NCBI RefSeq assembly: GCF_021172065.1
Contig: NZ_CP087880.1
Span: 434,001 to 498,000, forward strand
Direction of reading: 5' to 3'
DNA from: Pseudocitrobacter corydidari
GTDB lineage: Bacteria; Pseudomonadota; Gammaproteobacteria; Enterobacterales; Enterobacteriaceae
DNA: 64,000 bases
This document shows, one piece after another, positions 1 through 9,959 of the stretch. Within the stretch, counting starts at the first letter, position 1. Each line of letters opens with the position of its first letter. The notes beneath the pieces are model-generated. The model saw only the letters and a list, made by a program, of their open reading frames with translations, was not told where the DNA came from and ran no database searches. The position numbers were made by a program, and so were the translations under genes.

Positions 1-324
1 GCCTGGTATCGGCAGCCGGTTTTTGCCAGCCTGACGCCTGCGCAGCGCGATGCGCTGGTGGCGCTACGCCAAAACAATGACGGCAGCGCGCTGGCGGCTA
101 TGCTATTAGCAACGTCGTTAAGCGTGCAGGACGATCTGCGCGAAGCCCTGCGCGACCGTGCCTTCCCATTCTGGTATCTCTGCGGCGAGCGCGACAGCAA
201 ATTCAGGGCCATAGCCGATGAGCTTGCCGCGCCTTGCCATGTAATTCATAACGCCGGACACAACGCGCATCGGGAAAACCCCGAGGGCGTGGTGGCATGT
301 CTGGCGCAGATTGTGCATCTCTGA
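1..324 (+). CDS. menH: MenH, 2-succinyl-6-hydroxy-2,4-cyclohexadiene-1-carboxylate synthase (C-terminal part)
   Basis: This is the last 107 codons of an alpha/beta-hydrolase gene whose 5' part lies outside the window; the open frame runs from base 1 to the TGA at 322-324. MenH removes pyruvate from SEPHCHC in menaquinone synthesis. Two parts of the catalytic triad are visible: the Asp in CGERDSKF and the His in GHNAHREN, both at the places expected in E. coli MenH. menB starts 14 bases downstream, as in the men operon. The nucleophile Ser is outside the window and cannot be checked. Confidence 0.93.
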   Translation, partial: AWYRQPVFASLTPAQRDALVALRQNNDGSALAAMLLATSLSVQDDLREALRDRAFPFWYLCGERDSKFRAIADELAAPCHVIHNAGHNAHRENPEGVVACLAQIVHL

Positions 325-338
325 CTATAGGACACACT

Positions 339-1196
339 ATGATCTATCCTGATGAAGCTATGCTTTACGCGCCGATTGAATGGCAAGACTGTTCTGAAGG
401 CTACACCGACATTCGTTATCAGAAATCCGCTGACGGCATTGCCAAAATCACCATCAACCGTCCGCAGGTACGTAACGCTTTCCGTCCTCTGACCGTCAAA
501 GAGATGATTCAGGCGCTGGCGGATGCGCGTTATGACGATAACATCGGGGTGATTGTCCTGACTGGCGAAGGCGACAAAGCGTTCTGCTCCGGCGGCGATC
601 AGAAAGTGCGCGGCGACTACGGCGGATACCAGGATGATGCAGGCACGCACCACCTGAACGTGCTCGATTTCCAGCGCCAGATCCGCACCTGCCCGAAACC
701 GGTAGTCGCGATGGTGGCAGGCTATTCCATCGGCGGCGGTCACGTACTGCATATGATGTGTGACCTGACGATCGCGGCGGAAAACGCCATCTTCGGCCAG
801 ACGGGCCCGAAAGTGGGCTCCTTCGACGGCGGCTGGGGCGCATCCTACATGGCGCGTATCGTTGGGCAGAAAAAAGCGCGTGAAATCTGGTTCCTGTGCC
901 GTCAGTACAATGCTCAGGAAGCGCTGGATATGGGCCTGGTTAACACCGTTGTGCCGCTGGCTGACCTCGAAAAAGAGACCATTCGCTGGTGTCGCGAAAT
1001 GCTGCAAAACAGCCCGATGGCGCTGCGCTGCCTGAAAGCCGCACTGAACGCCGACTGTGATGGTCAGGCGGGTCTGCAGGAACTGGCGGGTAACGCCACG
1101 ATGCTGTTCTATATGACTGAAGAAGGTCAGGAAGGGCGCAACGCGTTTAACCAGAAACGCCAGCCTGATTTCAGCAAATTTAAACGGAACCCGTAA
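339..1196 (+). CDS. menB: MenB, 1,4-dihydroxy-2-naphthoyl-CoA synthase
   Basis: A 285-residue crotonase-fold enzyme, the same length as E. coli MenB and nearly identical to it. It cyclises o-succinylbenzoyl-CoA to DHNA-CoA in cytosolic menaquinone synthesis. Visible hallmarks are the oxyanion-hole motif SGGDQKVRG and the segment [14 protein letters not shown]; the Gly in QTGP is the residue that makes the E. coli type dependent on bicarbonate. The frame is open further upstream, but ATG at 339 gives the conserved N-terminus [12 protein letters not shown]. The stop codon overlaps the menC start by one base (TAATG), which indicates translational coupling. Confidence 0.97.
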   Translation: MIYPDEAMLYAPIEWQDCSEGYTDIRYQKSADGIAKITINRPQVRNAFRPLTVKEMIQALADARYDDNIGVIVLTGEGDKAFCSGGDQKVRGDYGGYQDDAGTHHLNVLDFQRQIRTCPKPVVAMVAGYSIGGGHVLHMMCDLTIAAENAIFGQTGPKVGSFDGGWGASYMARIVGQKKAREIWFLCRQYNAQEALDMGLVNTVVPLADLEKETIRWCREMLQNSPMALRCLKAALNADCDGQAGLQELAGNATMLFYMTEEGQEGRNAFNQKRQPDFSKFKRNP

Positions 1197-2161
1197 TGCG
1201 ACACGCGCAGGTTTACCGCTGGCAGGTACCAATGGACGCGGGCGTGGTACTGCGCGAACGGCGGCTAAAAACCCGCGACGGATTGTTTGTCTGGCTGCGT
1301 GACGGCGAGCGCGAAGGCTGGGGAGAAATCTCCCCCCTGCCGGGCTTCAGCCGTGAAACGCTGGATGAAGCGCAATCCGCTTTACTGGTCTGGGTGCAAA
1401 ACTGGCGACAGGGTGCTGATACCCCGTTGCCGGAACTGCCCTCGGCGGCGTTTGGTATTAGCTGTGCGCTGGCGGAACTGGACGATACGCTGCCGGTGAC
1501 GGCGGATTATCGTGCCGCGCCGCTGTGCACTGGCGACCCGGATGAACTGGTGCTGGCGCTGGCCGACATGCCCGGCGAAAAAGTGGCGAAGGTGAAAGTC
1601 GGCCTTTACGAGGCGGTGCGCGACGGCATGGTGGTGAATCTGCTTCTGGAAGCGATCCCCGATTTACATTTGCGGCTGGACGCCAATCGCGCCTGGACGC
1701 CGCTAAAAGCGCAGCAGTTCGCCAAATACGTCAACCCGGCATTCCGCGATCGCATCGCGTTTCTCGAAGAACCGTGTAAAACACGCGATGATTCGCGCGC
1801 GTTTGCCGTGGAAACGGGCATTGCTATCGCGTGGGATGAAAGCCTGCGCGATGACGATTTTCGCTTCGAAGCCGAACCTGGCGTGCGCGCGGTGGTGATT
1901 AAACCGACTCTCACCGGTAGCCTGCAAAAAGTGCAGGCGCAGGTCGCCGCGGCGCACGCGTTGGGTTTGACGGCGGTCATCAGCTCTTCCATTGAGTCGA
2001 GCCTTGGACTGACGCAGCTGGCGCGTATTGCGGCCTGGCTGACGCCGGACACCATTCCGGGTCTTGATACGCTGAACCTGATGCAGGCCCAGTTAATCCG
2101 CCGCTGGCCGGATAACCCGCTGCCGTGCCTGGATATGCTATCGCTGGAGCCGTTGCTGTGA
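1196..2161 (+). CDS. menC: MenC, o-succinylbenzoate synthase
   Basis: A 321-residue enolase-superfamily enzyme that dehydrates SHCHC to o-succinylbenzoate. The active-site set is complete: K134 in KVKVG, D162 in LDANRAW, E191 in FLEEPC, D214 in AWDESL and K236 in VIKPT, each one residue later than in the E. coli enzyme because the N-terminal region is one residue longer. The gene overlaps menB by one base and menE by four, so menB, menC and menE form a tightly coupled operon. Confidence 0.97.
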   Translation: MRHAQVYRWQVPMDAGVVLRERRLKTRDGLFVWLRDGEREGWGEISPLPGFSRETLDEAQSALLVWVQNWRQGADTPLPELPSAAFGISCALAELDDTLPVTADYRAAPLCTGDPDELVLALADMPGEKVAKVKVGLYEAVRDGMVVNLLLEAIPDLHLRLDANRAWTPLKAQQFAKYVNPAFRDRIAFLEEPCKTRDDSRAFAVETGIAIAWDESLRDDDFRFEAEPGVRAVVIKPTLTGSLQKVQAQVAAAHALGLTAVISSSIESSLGLTQLARIAAWLTPDTIPGLDTLNLMQAQLIRRWPDNPLPCLDMLSLEPLL

Positions 2162-3531
2162 GTTTTTCAACCTGGCCCTGGCGTTACTGGCGAGCGCAGC
2201 GGGGCGATGCACCCGCGCTGCGCCTCGACAACGAGACGCTTCACTGGACGCAGCTGTGTGAGCGAATCGACGCGCTGGCAGCCGGGTTTCAGGCGCAGGG
2301 CGTACGCGACGGCGACGGTGTCGCGCTTTGCGCGCGCAACCGGGGTGAAACGGTGCTGGCCTGGCTGGCATTGTTACAGTGCGGGGCCCGTGTTTTACCG
2401 CTTAACCCGCGTCTGCCCACTACGCTGGTAAACGCCTTACTGCCGGGGTTAACGCTGCGTCACGTGCTCAACCTGGAAAACAGTGAGATTGCCGATTCGC
2501 TGCCACGCCTCATGCTGCGAGAATCCACGGGTTATCACGATGTTGGCTGGCGGCCTGAACGCCTGGCCTCGATGACCCTCACCTCGGGCTCCACGGGGCT
2601 ACCAAAAGCGGCGGTGCACACCTGCGCGGCGCACCTTGCCAGCGCGCAGGGCGTGTTAAGTTTGATTCCGTTTGCGGCGGGTGAGTGCTGGCTTTTGTCG
2701 TTGCCGCTGTTCCATGTCTCCGGGCAAGGGATTTTCTGGCGCTGGCTCTGTTCGGGCGCCCAGATGGCGGTGAGCGAGCGTCCACTCGCCGAGGCGCTGC
2801 AAGGATGTACACATGCTTCACTGGTGCCGACTCAGCTTTGGCGCTTGTTGAATGATGAACAGCCGCTGTCGCTCAAAGCCGTGCTGCTGGGCGGCGCGGC
2901 CATTCCCGCCGACCTTACCGAGCAGGCGAGCTCGATGGGGATTCGTACCTTCTGTGGCTACGGGCTGACCGAATTTGCCTCTACCGTTTGCGCGCGTGAA
3001 GCTAACGGCGGCGATGATGTGGGTACGCCGCTTGCCGGGCGAGAGCTCAAACTGGTGAACGGTGAAGTCTGGCTGCGCGCACAAAGTATGGCCTCGGGCT
3101 ACTGGCGCGATGGCGCGCTTGTGCCGCTGGTCAACGCCGAAGGTTGGTTTGCCACGCGCGATCGCGGCGAAATTCGCGACGGTAAACTCTATATTGTTGG
3201 GCGCATGGATAACCTCTTCTTTAGCGGCGGAGAAGGTATTCAGCCTGAAGAAGTAGAGCGGGTTATTGTGGCGCATCCTGCGGTTTCGCAGGTGTTTATC
3301 GTTCCGCTGGATGATCCTGAGTTTGGGCAGCGCCCGGTCGCGGTAGTCGATAGCGAAAGCGATATCGATCTTTCTGTACTGGCGGGTTGGTCGAAAGATC
3401 AACTGGCGGGCTTCCAGCAACCGTGCCACTGGCTGCGGTTACCGGAAATGATGAAAAATAGCGGAATCAAAGTCTCACGTCATCAACTGAGGACATGGGT
3501 CTCACAGATTCTGGGTGCATCTCCCCGCTAG
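2158..3531 (+). CDS. menE: MenE, o-succinylbenzoate-CoA ligase
   Basis: A 457-residue acyl-CoA synthetase (ANL superfamily) that activates o-succinylbenzoate with ATP and CoA. The phosphate-binding loop [11 protein letters not shown], the adenylate motif [10 protein letters not shown] and the hinge region around TRDRGEI are all present. The start chosen is GTG at 2158, which overlaps the menC stop as GTGA and gives [11 protein letters not shown], aligning with the E. coli N-terminus. An in-frame ATG at 2125 would lie inside menC and is less likely. A stem-loop terminator follows directly, so menE ends the operon. Confidence 0.95.
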   Translation: MSFSTWPWRYWRAQRGDAPALRLDNETLHWTQLCERIDALAAGFQAQGVRDGDGVALCARNRGETVLAWLALLQCGARVLPLNPRLPTTLVNALLPGLTLRHVLNLENSEIADSLPRLMLRESTGYHDVGWRPERLASMTLTSGSTGLPKAAVHTCAAHLASAQGVLSLIPFAAGECWLLSLPLFHVSGQGIFWRWLCSGAQMAVSERPLAEALQGCTHASLVPTQLWRLLNDEQPLSLKAVLLGGAAIPADLTEQASSMGIRTFCGYGLTEFASTVCAREANGGDDVGTPLAGRELKLVNGEVWLRAQSMASGYWRDGALVPLVNAEGWFATRDRGEIRDGKLYIVGRMDNLFFSGGEGIQPEEVERVIVAHPAVSQVFIVPLDDPEFGQRPVAVVDSESDIDLSVLAGWSKDQLAGFQQPCHWLRLPEMMKNSGIKVSRHQLRTWVSQILGASPR

Positions 3532-3545
3532 CTCTCCTCTGTAAC

Positions 3546-3582
3546 GAATCGGGATAAGCCTCTGTTTCCCGATTCTTCTTTC
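3546..3582 (+). terminator. Rho-independent terminator of the men operon
   Basis: The arms GAATCGGGA and TCCCGATTC form a perfect 9-bp stem with a short loop, followed by a T-rich tail (TTCTTTCT), 14 bases after the menE stop. Confidence 0.8.
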
Positions 3583-3740
3583 TCCAGCTTTCTGCGTATT
3601 TCTTGAAATACTTTTGTGACGTAATTAGTTACATTTAAAAGTATGATCGCCCTTTTAGTTCATGCGGTTGGCAAAATTGAGCAGTACAATTCGCCCGTTT
3701 TTTTTGGCGATTCACACTGTGCTTGCGGGAAAGGAATAAA

Positions 3741-4283
3741 ATGAAAAAGAGCATACTATTTGGCCTGATGGGGATGCTGTTGCTCCCGGTTGCGGCAAAT
3801 GCAATCAGCGTTAGCGGCCAGGCTGGCGAAGAATATACCAACCTTGGCGTCGGCTTTGGCACCGAATCGACGGGCCTTGCGCTGAGCGGTAACTGGGCGC
3901 ATAACGACGATCACGGCGATATCGTGGGTGCGGCGTTGGGAGTGAACATTCCATTAGGGCCGTTTATGGCAACAGCGGGCGGCAAAGGTGTTTATCTGAG
4001 CCCGAACTACGGTGATGATGGTTACGCGGCGGCGGTTGGCGGCGGGTTACAGTGGCAAATCGGCGAACGCTTCCATCTGTTTGGTGAGTATTACTACTCG
4101 CCGGATTCGCTCTCCAGCGGCGTAAAAGACTACGAAGAAGCCAACGCGGGCGGTCGCTTTATGATTATGCGTCCGTTGAGCGTGGAAGCGGGATACCGCT
4201 ACATCAACCTCGCCGGCAAAGATGGCAATCGCGACAGCGCCGTCGCAGATGGCCCGTACGTTGGCGTCAGCGCTAACTTCTGA
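3741..4283 (+). CDS. yfaZ: YfaZ family predicted outer-membrane protein
   Basis: A 180-residue protein with a clear Sec signal peptide (MKKS, hydrophobic core, cleavage after VAANA) and alternating short beta-strands ending in an aromatic residue (SANF), as expected of a small outer-membrane beta-barrel. Length and sequence fit E. coli YfaZ, whose function is not established. ATG at 3741 was chosen because AAGGAA sits 7 bases upstream and because it begins the signal peptide; upstream in-frame codons have no ribosome site. In K-12 the arn, ais and nudI genes lie between menE and yfaZ; here the two are adjacent. Confidence 0.88.
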   Translation: MKKSILFGLMGMLLLPVAANAISVSGQAGEEYTNLGVGFGTESTGLALSGNWAHNDDHGDIVGAALGVNIPLGPFMATAGGKGVYLSPNYGDDGYAAAVGGGLQWQIGERFHLFGEYYYSPDSLSSGVKDYEEANAGGRFMIMRPLSVEAGYRYINLAGKDGNRDSAVADGPYVGVSANF

Positions 4284-4290
4284 TTCTCCC

Positions 4291-4326
4291 CGGCGCGGCA
4301 CTCAGTCGCGCCAGTTTTCTCGTTTT
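4291..4326 (+). terminator. Probable terminator after yfaZ
   Basis: GGCGCG and CGCGCC pair around a 9-base loop and are followed by TTTTCTCGTTTTT. The element sits 9 bases after the yfaZ stop. Confidence 0.6.
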
Positions 4327-4377
4327 TATTCCTCGCCTTGCGCTATAGTAAATCGTCCTCTTTTACTGGAGAAAGCG

Positions 4378-5574
4378 ATGATAAACGTAGAGATGCTGTC
4401 TACGGGCGACGAAGTCTTATACGGGCAAATTGTTGATACCAATGCGGCCTGGCTTGCTGATTTCTTATTTGAACAAGGTTTACCGCTTTCCCGGCGTAAC
4501 ACGGTGGGCGACAAACTCGATGACCTGGTGTCGATTCTGCGCGAGCGCAGCACCCAGGCTGACGTGCTGATTGTTAACGGCGGTTTAGGGCCGACCAGTG
4601 ATGATTTAAGCGCGCTTGCCGCCGCGACGGCGAAAGGCGAATCGCTGGTGCTGCATGAACCATGGCTGGCGCAGATGGAGAAATTCTTCAAAGAACGTGG
4701 CCGCGTGATGGCGCCGAGCAATCGCAAGCAGGCGGAAATTCCTGCCAGCGCCGAGTTTATTGATAACCCGGTGGGTACCGCCTGCGGCTTTGCCATTAAG
4801 CTCAACCGTTGCCTGATTTTCTTCACCCCTGGCGTGCCGTCTGAATTTAAGGTGATGGTTCAACAGGAAATTTTGCCACGCCTGCGCGCACGTTTTGATA
4901 TCCCTGAGCCGCCGCTGTGTCTGCGACTCACCACGTTCGGGCGTTCGGAAAGCGATCTCGCGCAAAGTCTCGATCACCTTGCGCTGCCTGCGGGCGTATC
5001 GATGGGTTATCGTTCATCGATGCCGATTATAGAGCTCAAGCTGACCGGCCCGGCGAGTGAACGTCAGGCAATGGAAGCCCTGTGGCCGGAAGTGAAAAAG
5101 GTGGCGGGCGATAGCCTGATTTTTGAAGGCACCGAAGGCCTTCCAAAGCAGCTTGCTCGTGCATTGCAGGATAAGCAGCTGAGCCTGACGCTGAGCGAAC
5201 AGTTCACCGGCGGGCTGCTGGCGCTGGAGCTACAACGCGCAGGTGCGCCGCTGCTGGCCAGTGAGGTGATTCCATCGCAGGAAGAGACGCTGGCGCAAAC
5301 GGCACGGTGGGCGGAAGAGCGCCGCGAAAACCATTTTGCTGGCGTAGCGCTTTCGGTGACCGGGCTTGAAAACGAGTATCTGAACTTCGCGCTCTCCACC
5401 GCAGAAGGGACCTGGGCGCTGCGCGTGAAGTTCAACACCACGCGTCACAGCCTGGTTGTTCGCCAGCAGGTTTGCGCCATGATGGCGATGAACATGCTAC
5501 GACGCTGGCTTAACGGGATGGATGTTGCCAGCGAGCACGGCTGGATTGAAGTGGTGGAAACGCTGAAGGTGTAG
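4378..5574 (+). CDS. yfaY: YfaY, CinA-like protein (MoCF-type domain plus degenerate nicotinamide-deamidase-like domain)
   Basis: A 398-residue CinA-family protein close in length to E. coli YfaY (400). Residues 1 to about 170 form the molybdopterin-binding (COG1058) fold, with TGDEVLYGQIVDTN and NGGLGPTSDD. The C-terminal half corresponds to the PncC/CinA deamidase domain, but the usual ESCTGG motif reads SEQFTGG, so the catalytic Ser is replaced. Deamidase activity is therefore doubtful. The start at 4378 gives MINVEMLSTGDEVL, matching the family. The gene is flanked by the yfaZ terminator and a BIME. Its physiological role is not known. Confidence 0.9.
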   Translation: MINVEMLSTGDEVLYGQIVDTNAAWLADFLFEQGLPLSRRNTVGDKLDDLVSILRERSTQADVLIVNGGLGPTSDDLSALAAATAKGESLVLHEPWLAQMEKFFKERGRVMAPSNRKQAEIPASAEFIDNPVGTACGFAIKLNRCLIFFTPGVPSEFKVMVQQEILPRLRARFDIPEPPLCLRLTTFGRSESDLAQSLDHLALPAGVSMGYRSSMPIIELKLTGPASERQAMEALWPEVKKVAGDSLIFEGTEGLPKQLARALQDKQLSLTLSEQFTGGLLALELQRAGAPLLASEVIPSQEETLAQTARWAEERRENHFAGVALSVTGLENEYLNFALSTAEGTWALRVKFNTTRHSLVVRQQVCAMMAMNMLRRWLNGMDVASEHGWIEVVETLKV

Positions 5575-5578
5575 CGGT

Positions 5579-5775
5579 GTGGCATTGCCGGATGGCGGCT
5601 ACGCCTTATCCGGCCTACAGATTTCGCCTGACGTGGTAGGCCTGATAAGCGAAGCGCCATCAGGCATTGCGCAGGCGGCATTGTTGGATGGCGGCGACGC
5701 CTTATCCGGCCTACAGACTTCACCTGATCTGGTAGGCCTGATAAGCGAAGCGCCATCAGGCATTGTGCAGGCGGC
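5579..5775. repeat. Tandem REP/BIME element, two units of about 96 bp
   Basis: Two near-identical units each carry a REP palindrome (GGATGGCG...ACGCCTTATCCGGCCTAC) and a variant (GTAGGCCTGATAAGCG...CATCAGGCATTG). The CTTATCCGGCCTACAG core recurs at 5605 and 5701, a period of 96 bases. It lies between the convergent 3' ends of yfaY and glpC, the usual place for BIMEs. Confidence 0.92.
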
Positions 5776-5780
5776 TTTGC

Positions 5781-6974
5781 TTATGCCGATAGCGCCTGCG
5801 CCAGCAGCGTAATCGGATGTTCGCAGCGCTTGCTGGTCGACATCTCGATTTGCCACTTACAGGTTTCGCAATCGGTCACCACGATATCCGCACCGCTTTC
5901 CTCAATCTGGCTGAACAGCGGCGCCCCTACGGCTTGCGAGGTGGGGTAATTCTCCGACTTAAAGCCATAGGTGCCCGCAATACCGCAGCATTGGGAATCG
6001 AGCACCGTTAGCTCCAGTCCTGGGATTTGCCGCAGCAGCTCCAGGGTGTAGAGCGTCCAGCCCATTTTCTCCATATGACACGGCGTGTGATACACCACCT
6101 TCAGCGGCAACGGTTTCAGCGGCAGCGTTTTTCCTTCATCAAGTTTTCGCCACAGCCAGCGCGTGGCGAGGTCAATATGCTCGCGCAAGCCGTCGTTATC
6201 GACATTCAGCAGATGCGGATATTCATCGCGCAGCGTAAATGTGCAGGTAGAGGAGGTCGCGATAACGGGCAGCGATTTATCCTCAATGGCCTCGCGCAGT
6301 GACGCAACGTTGCTTTGCGCCTGCTTGCGCGCCTTATCGGTGAAACCGTTAGCAATCAACGGCACTCCGCAACATTTCTCTTTACTCAATAGCTGGACGC
6401 CTGTTCCCAGCGCATTCAGCACCTTAATTAAATCTTTGCCCAATTGCGGATGGTTGTAGTTGACGTAGCAGCCGTGGAAAAATGCCACCTGATCGGCAAA
6501 CTGCGCCTGCTGTTTTGCCACGCTGCGATACCAGCGGCGGAAGGTGCCGAAGGAGTATTTTGGCAGCGTGCGGCGATGATCAATTTTTAGAGCAACATCA
6601 AGCAGATGACGCACGGGCTTCAGACCCGTTGCCGCATTCACCAGCGGCGCTAACGGCGTCGACATCTGCCCCATCAGATCCGTATGGCTGAGTATGCGAT
6701 TGCGCAGCGACGGTGGAGTGACGTCATAGCGCGCGCGGGCGCGCTGGATGATATCGCCAATTTTAACATCGGACGGGCACGCGACTTCGCAGCGTTTGCA
6801 GTTGATACAATATTTCAGCGCCTCATCGTACAGCGCGCCGTCTTTCAGGCGCAGCCTCTCGCCGTCAGGGCCCGCCTGTTTCGGCCCCGGATAGCGCGGA
6901 TTTACCCGGCTTACCGGGCAGGCCGTGGTGCAGGCGGTACACTTGATGCAATTCTCGAACTGGCCGCTACTCAT
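5781..6974 (-). CDS. glpC: GlpC, membrane-anchoring Fe-S subunit of anaerobic glycerol-3-phosphate dehydrogenase
   Basis: A 397-residue protein (E. coli 396) that passes electrons from GlpAB to menaquinone at the inner membrane. Two 4Fe-4S ferredoxin motifs are visible, C9-x2-C-x2-C-x3-C19 and C56-x2-C-x2-C-x3-C66, followed by two CCG domains (CCGVPL and CCGIAGTYG). The start overlaps the glpB stop by four bases (ATGA). Menaquinone made by the men enzymes at the left of the window is the likely acceptor. Confidence 0.96.
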   Translation of the reverse strand: MSSGQFENCIKCTACTTACPVSRVNPRYPGPKQAGPDGERLRLKDGALYDEALKYCINCKRCEVACPSDVKIGDIIQRARARYDVTPPSLRNRILSHTDLMGQMSTPLAPLVNAATGLKPVRHLLDVALKIDHRRTLPKYSFGTFRRWYRSVAKQQAQFADQVAFFHGCYVNYNHPQLGKDLIKVLNALGTGVQLLSKEKCCGVPLIANGFTDKARKQAQSNVASLREAIEDKSLPVIATSSTCTFTLRDEYPHLLNVDNDGLREHIDLATRWLWRKLDEGKTLPLKPLPLKVVYHTPCHMEKMGWTLYTLELLRQIPGLELTVLDSQCCGIAGTYGFKSENYPTSQAVGAPLFSQIEESGADIVVTDCETCKWQIEMSTSKRCEHPITLLAQALSA

Positions 6975-8230
6975 GCTTCACCTCCCATCAGCAGGGCAAT
7001 TTGCTGCGCGGCATGGAGCGCCGTCACCGCACAAACGCCACCGCCACAGCCCTGAGCGATGGCATCGCAGCCGCCCAGAACCGAACCAATCACAAACACA
7101 TTTTCCAGCCGCTGGCCGGCAATGGCCGGGCGCAGCATCGCATCGGTCGCGACACCAAACTGCTGCCATGGCTGAGGGTCAAAGACATCCGGGCGATACC
7201 ATAATGCGCGGGTAGCTGCCTGCATCACGTCAAGATTAAGCACCGGTTCGCGAATCGTTTCACGGTTGGCGATTAACCCATTACTGAAGAAACTGCCGCT
7301 CGCCAGCACGACATAACGTGCGCGCAGAGAAATGTCGGCGTGATTACGCGTCCAGACGGCGGTGGCAAGTTGATTTTCCAGCGTTACCTTTTGTACCTCA
7401 TCGCCCGGCATCCAGACGCCACCCGCGCGGATAAATTGCCGCTGAAGCTGCGCCTGCAACCGCATGCCGGGTACGGATGGCGGCAGTGTTGGCAACAGAT
7501 GCAGCGAGCAGCTGAGTTTCCCGCAGAGCCAGTCGTAGAGTTGGCTATCGCTTGCGCCGAAACAGGCCGGAAGCCACAGGGCATCGCAACCCTGCGCCAG
7601 CGGAGCGAGCGCATCGTACAACGGCTGCCACTGTTCCGGCTTGTCGAGTAGTCGAGCGATGTTTGCCGCGCGGAATTCGCTGGCGTTTTCGCGCAGCACA
7701 TCCAGCTGTGGCAGGTCGATTTCAACCGTATCGACGTCAAGACCCTGTTTACGTAATGATTCGGCGGCAAGTGGTGCCTGAAAATCGAGAAAACCGGTTA
7801 TCCCCACAACCCGGACTTTACTGGCCGCTGGCGGGAAGAGCGGCGTTTCTCGAGGGCTGAGCCAGGCGCTGCGCAACAGGCCCAGTGGGGTAACGCGCTG
7901 ATGCGACTGCTCCGCCTCGCCCTGAAAATCGATGCCGCATTCGCTAAACAGGGCTTGCGCCTGACGGGCGTACGACAGGACGTTTTCGCAGCCCACTTTG
8001 TTGTAAGGATGTTCCGGAGCTTGCCGCCTTAACGCCTCCAGACCGAGATGAATATCCTCGACCGGTTGCCCGTCGGGCAACATGCTAAGGAGATCCAGCG
8101 ATCCCGATGCGAAGTTCAGCGCGCTTTGCCCACGGCTGACAATGGCGCAGCGCAAGCCTTGTGACTGAAGCTTTAACCCGCACAGCAACCCGGCGAGGCC
8201 GCCGCCGATGATAACCGTATCAAATTTCAT
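6971..8230 (-). CDS. glpB: GlpB, FAD subunit of anaerobic glycerol-3-phosphate dehydrogenase
   Basis: A 419-residue flavoprotein subunit with the N-terminal dinucleotide-binding motif [12 protein letters not shown] and the C-terminal [19 protein letters not shown]. Length and sequence fit E. coli GlpB. It overlaps glpA by 11 bases at its 5' end and glpC by 4 at its 3' end, so the three subunits are translated from one transcript. Confidence 0.95.
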   Translation of the reverse strand: MKFDTVIIGGGLAGLLCGLKLQSQGLRCAIVSRGQSALNFASGSLDLLSMLPDGQPVEDIHLGLEALRRQAPEHPYNKVGCENVLSYARQAQALFSECGIDFQGEAEQSHQRVTPLGLLRSAWLSPRETPLFPPAASKVRVVGITGFLDFQAPLAAESLRKQGLDVDTVEIDLPQLDVLRENASEFRAANIARLLDKPEQWQPLYDALAPLAQGCDALWLPACFGASDSQLYDWLCGKLSCSLHLLPTLPPSVPGMRLQAQLQRQFIRAGGVWMPGDEVQKVTLENQLATAVWTRNHADISLRARYVVLASGSFFSNGLIANRETIREPVLNLDVMQAATRALWYRPDVFDPQPWQQFGVATDAMLRPAIAGQRLENVFVIGSVLGGCDAIAQGCGGGVCAVTALHAAQQIALLMGGEA

Positions 8231-9842
8231 CCTGATGCTCCTTTTGCAGCCCGCACAATCCCTGATAGACCCAGCGTGTCAGTTCGCTTTCGCGCAGCGC
8301 ATCACCCCAGGCAATTGGCTGCACGCCTTTCCAGCGCTCATTGAGGAAATCGGACAGTTGTTTCAACGACTGGCTGGCATCGGTGGCGTGAAAACGCGGC
8401 AGCAGCCCCGCCGCGCGGCAGGCGCACAGTTCGCCCTGACAGGTACCCATACCGACGCGGGTGCGGCGACGCAGATCGAGCAAATTGCGCACATTCAGGT
8501 TTTCAACGGCATATTGTACTTCGCCCGCCGTAACGGCTTCGCATTCACACACCAGGCTGCGATGCAGACGGTTATCCCCAATCCAGCCCGGCGTACGATC
8601 TCCATGGCGATAAATCACCGAACCGCGCAGCGGCGCGGGCAGAGAGATAATGCGCTGAAGCGTTTTCTCCTGACTCTCACGCGAGCCGGGGAGCGGGGTA
8701 GTGGCGGTGGTACATGATGTCGTGTTGCCCACTTTGCGACACACCGCGTCGGTGGCCCATTCGGCCATCAGGCGATAGGTCATCAGTTTGCCGCCGGTAA
8801 TGGTTATGAAACCTTCCATTCCGTCGCGCTGCGCGTGATCGAACAAGACTATGCCTCGGCTGACGTTGCGCCCGGTTGGGTCATCATCGCAGGCAACTAA
8901 CGGGCGCACGCCTGAGTAAGCGCGCAGAATACGCGTGCTGCCCATGCGCGGCGCCAGTTTTTCGCCTTCGCGGATCAGCGTATCGACTTCCTGCGCGGTA
9001 ACGCGGTTGTCGTCAATTTCGTCGTAATCGATATGCATGGAGGTGGTGCCAATCAGCGAAATGGTATCGCCTGGCACCAGAATATCGGCATCCGCAGGCT
9101 TGCGGCAGCGGTTAATTACATGCTGGTTGATGCGGTGATCGAGAATGAGCAGCGAGCCTTTGGCCGGGAACATACGGATGCTCAGGTCGGCATATTCGGC
9201 GATGCGCTGCCCCCAGATCCCGGCGGCGTTCACCACCACCTGCGCACGGAGTTCACGCGTTTCCTGCGTTTGACGATCGTGCAACCGCACGCCGCGCACG
9301 TTCGCGCCGTCGCGAATAAGCCCGGTGACTTCATGCCCGGTGAGAATATCCGCACCGTGTTCACGCGCATCCAGCATATTGGCTGCGGTAAGCCGGAAGG
9401 GATCAACCGTGCCATCCGGGACTTTTACCGCGCCCGTCAGTGCCGGGTTAACGCCCGGCTCAATGCGTCGCGCTTCCTGCGGATCAATCGCCTGTGCGTC
9501 AATGCCTGCGCTGGCGCAGGCCTGTAAAAAGGTGGCCTGAAAGTCGAGGCTGTCTTCCGGCAGGGTGATAAACAGCCCTCCGGTAGGTTCGATACAGTGG
9601 CGGGCGATATGTTTCAGGATGCGGTTTTCGCTGATGCATTCGCGCGCCGATTCGCTGTCGGTGACGGCGTAGCGTGCGCCGCTGTGCAGCAGGCCATGGT
9701 TACGCCCGGTCGCCCCGGTGGCGATGTCGTGTCGTTCGACCAGCATCACCCTGAGGCCGCGCAGGGCGCAGTCGCGGGCGATTCCCGCGCCGGTCGCGCC
9801 GCCGCCGATAATAATGGCATCGTATTCCGCTGATGGATGCAT
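8220..9842 (-). CDS. glpA: GlpA, catalytic FAD subunit of anaerobic glycerol-3-phosphate dehydrogenase
   Basis: A 540-residue subunit (E. coli 542) that oxidises sn-glycerol-3-phosphate to dihydroxyacetone phosphate. The FAD motif [14 protein letters not shown] is near the N-terminus. The C-terminal region carries the BFD-like cysteine cluster CECEAVT and [12 protein letters not shown] at 9842 has AAGGA 7 bases upstream. The first promoter of the leftward glpABC operon should lie in 9843-9959, where GlpR-like operators are seen. In K-12 glpTQ is divergent from glpA; here the next gene upstream is a LysR regulator in the same direction. Confidence 0.96.
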   Translation of the reverse strand: MHPSAEYDAIIIGGGATGAGIARDCALRGLRVMLVERHDIATGATGRNHGLLHSGARYAVTDSESARECISENRILKHIARHCIEPTGGLFITLPEDSLDFQATFLQACASAGIDAQAIDPQEARRIEPGVNPALTGAVKVPDGTVDPFRLTAANMLDAREHGADILTGHEVTGLIRDGANVRGVRLHDRQTQETRELRAQVVVNAAGIWGQRIAEYADLSIRMFPAKGSLLILDHRINQHVINRCRKPADADILVPGDTISLIGTTSMHIDYDEIDDNRVTAQEVDTLIREGEKLAPRMGSTRILRAYSGVRPLVACDDDPTGRNVSRGIVLFDHAQRDGMEGFITITGGKLMTYRLMAEWATDAVCRKVGNTTSCTTATTPLPGSRESQEKTLQRIISLPAPLRGSVIYRHGDRTPGWIGDNRLHRSLVCECEAVTAGEVQYAVENLNVRNLLDLRRRTRVGMGTCQGELCACRAAGLLPRFHATDASQSLKQLSDFLNERWKGVQPIAWGDALRESELTRWVYQGLCGLQKEHQDEI

Positions 9843-9909
9843 TGTTCAGTCCTTACATGACAATATCCTTATCCTCAGTAAGCCATAATTTACGGCGAAT
9901 TTGTTTGAT

Positions 9910-9951
9910 ATTGCGCACATTCGAACTTTTATATTTTCGTTTTCGCGCATT
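9910..9951. promoter_or_regulatory. Putative GlpR operators upstream of glpABC
   Basis: The reverse strand of 9932-9951 reads AATGCGCGAAAACGAAAATA, matching 16 of 20 positions of the GlpR consensus WATGTTCGWTAWCGAACATW. A weaker copy occupies 9910-9929, with one good half-site (AGTTCGA on the reverse strand). They sit 68-109 bases before the glpA start, in keeping with repression by GlpR when glycerol-3-phosphate is absent. The match was made by eye against the known consensus. Confidence 0.6.
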
Positions 9952-9959
9952 TGTGGGGG

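Noticed and set aside
246..1232. A 328-codon open frame opposite menB
   Set aside because: Shadow of the well-supported menB gene; no recognisable protein family.
5579..5775. CRISPR array
   Set aside because: The repeated units are REP palindromes with no regular unique spacers of CRISPR length and no cas genes nearby.
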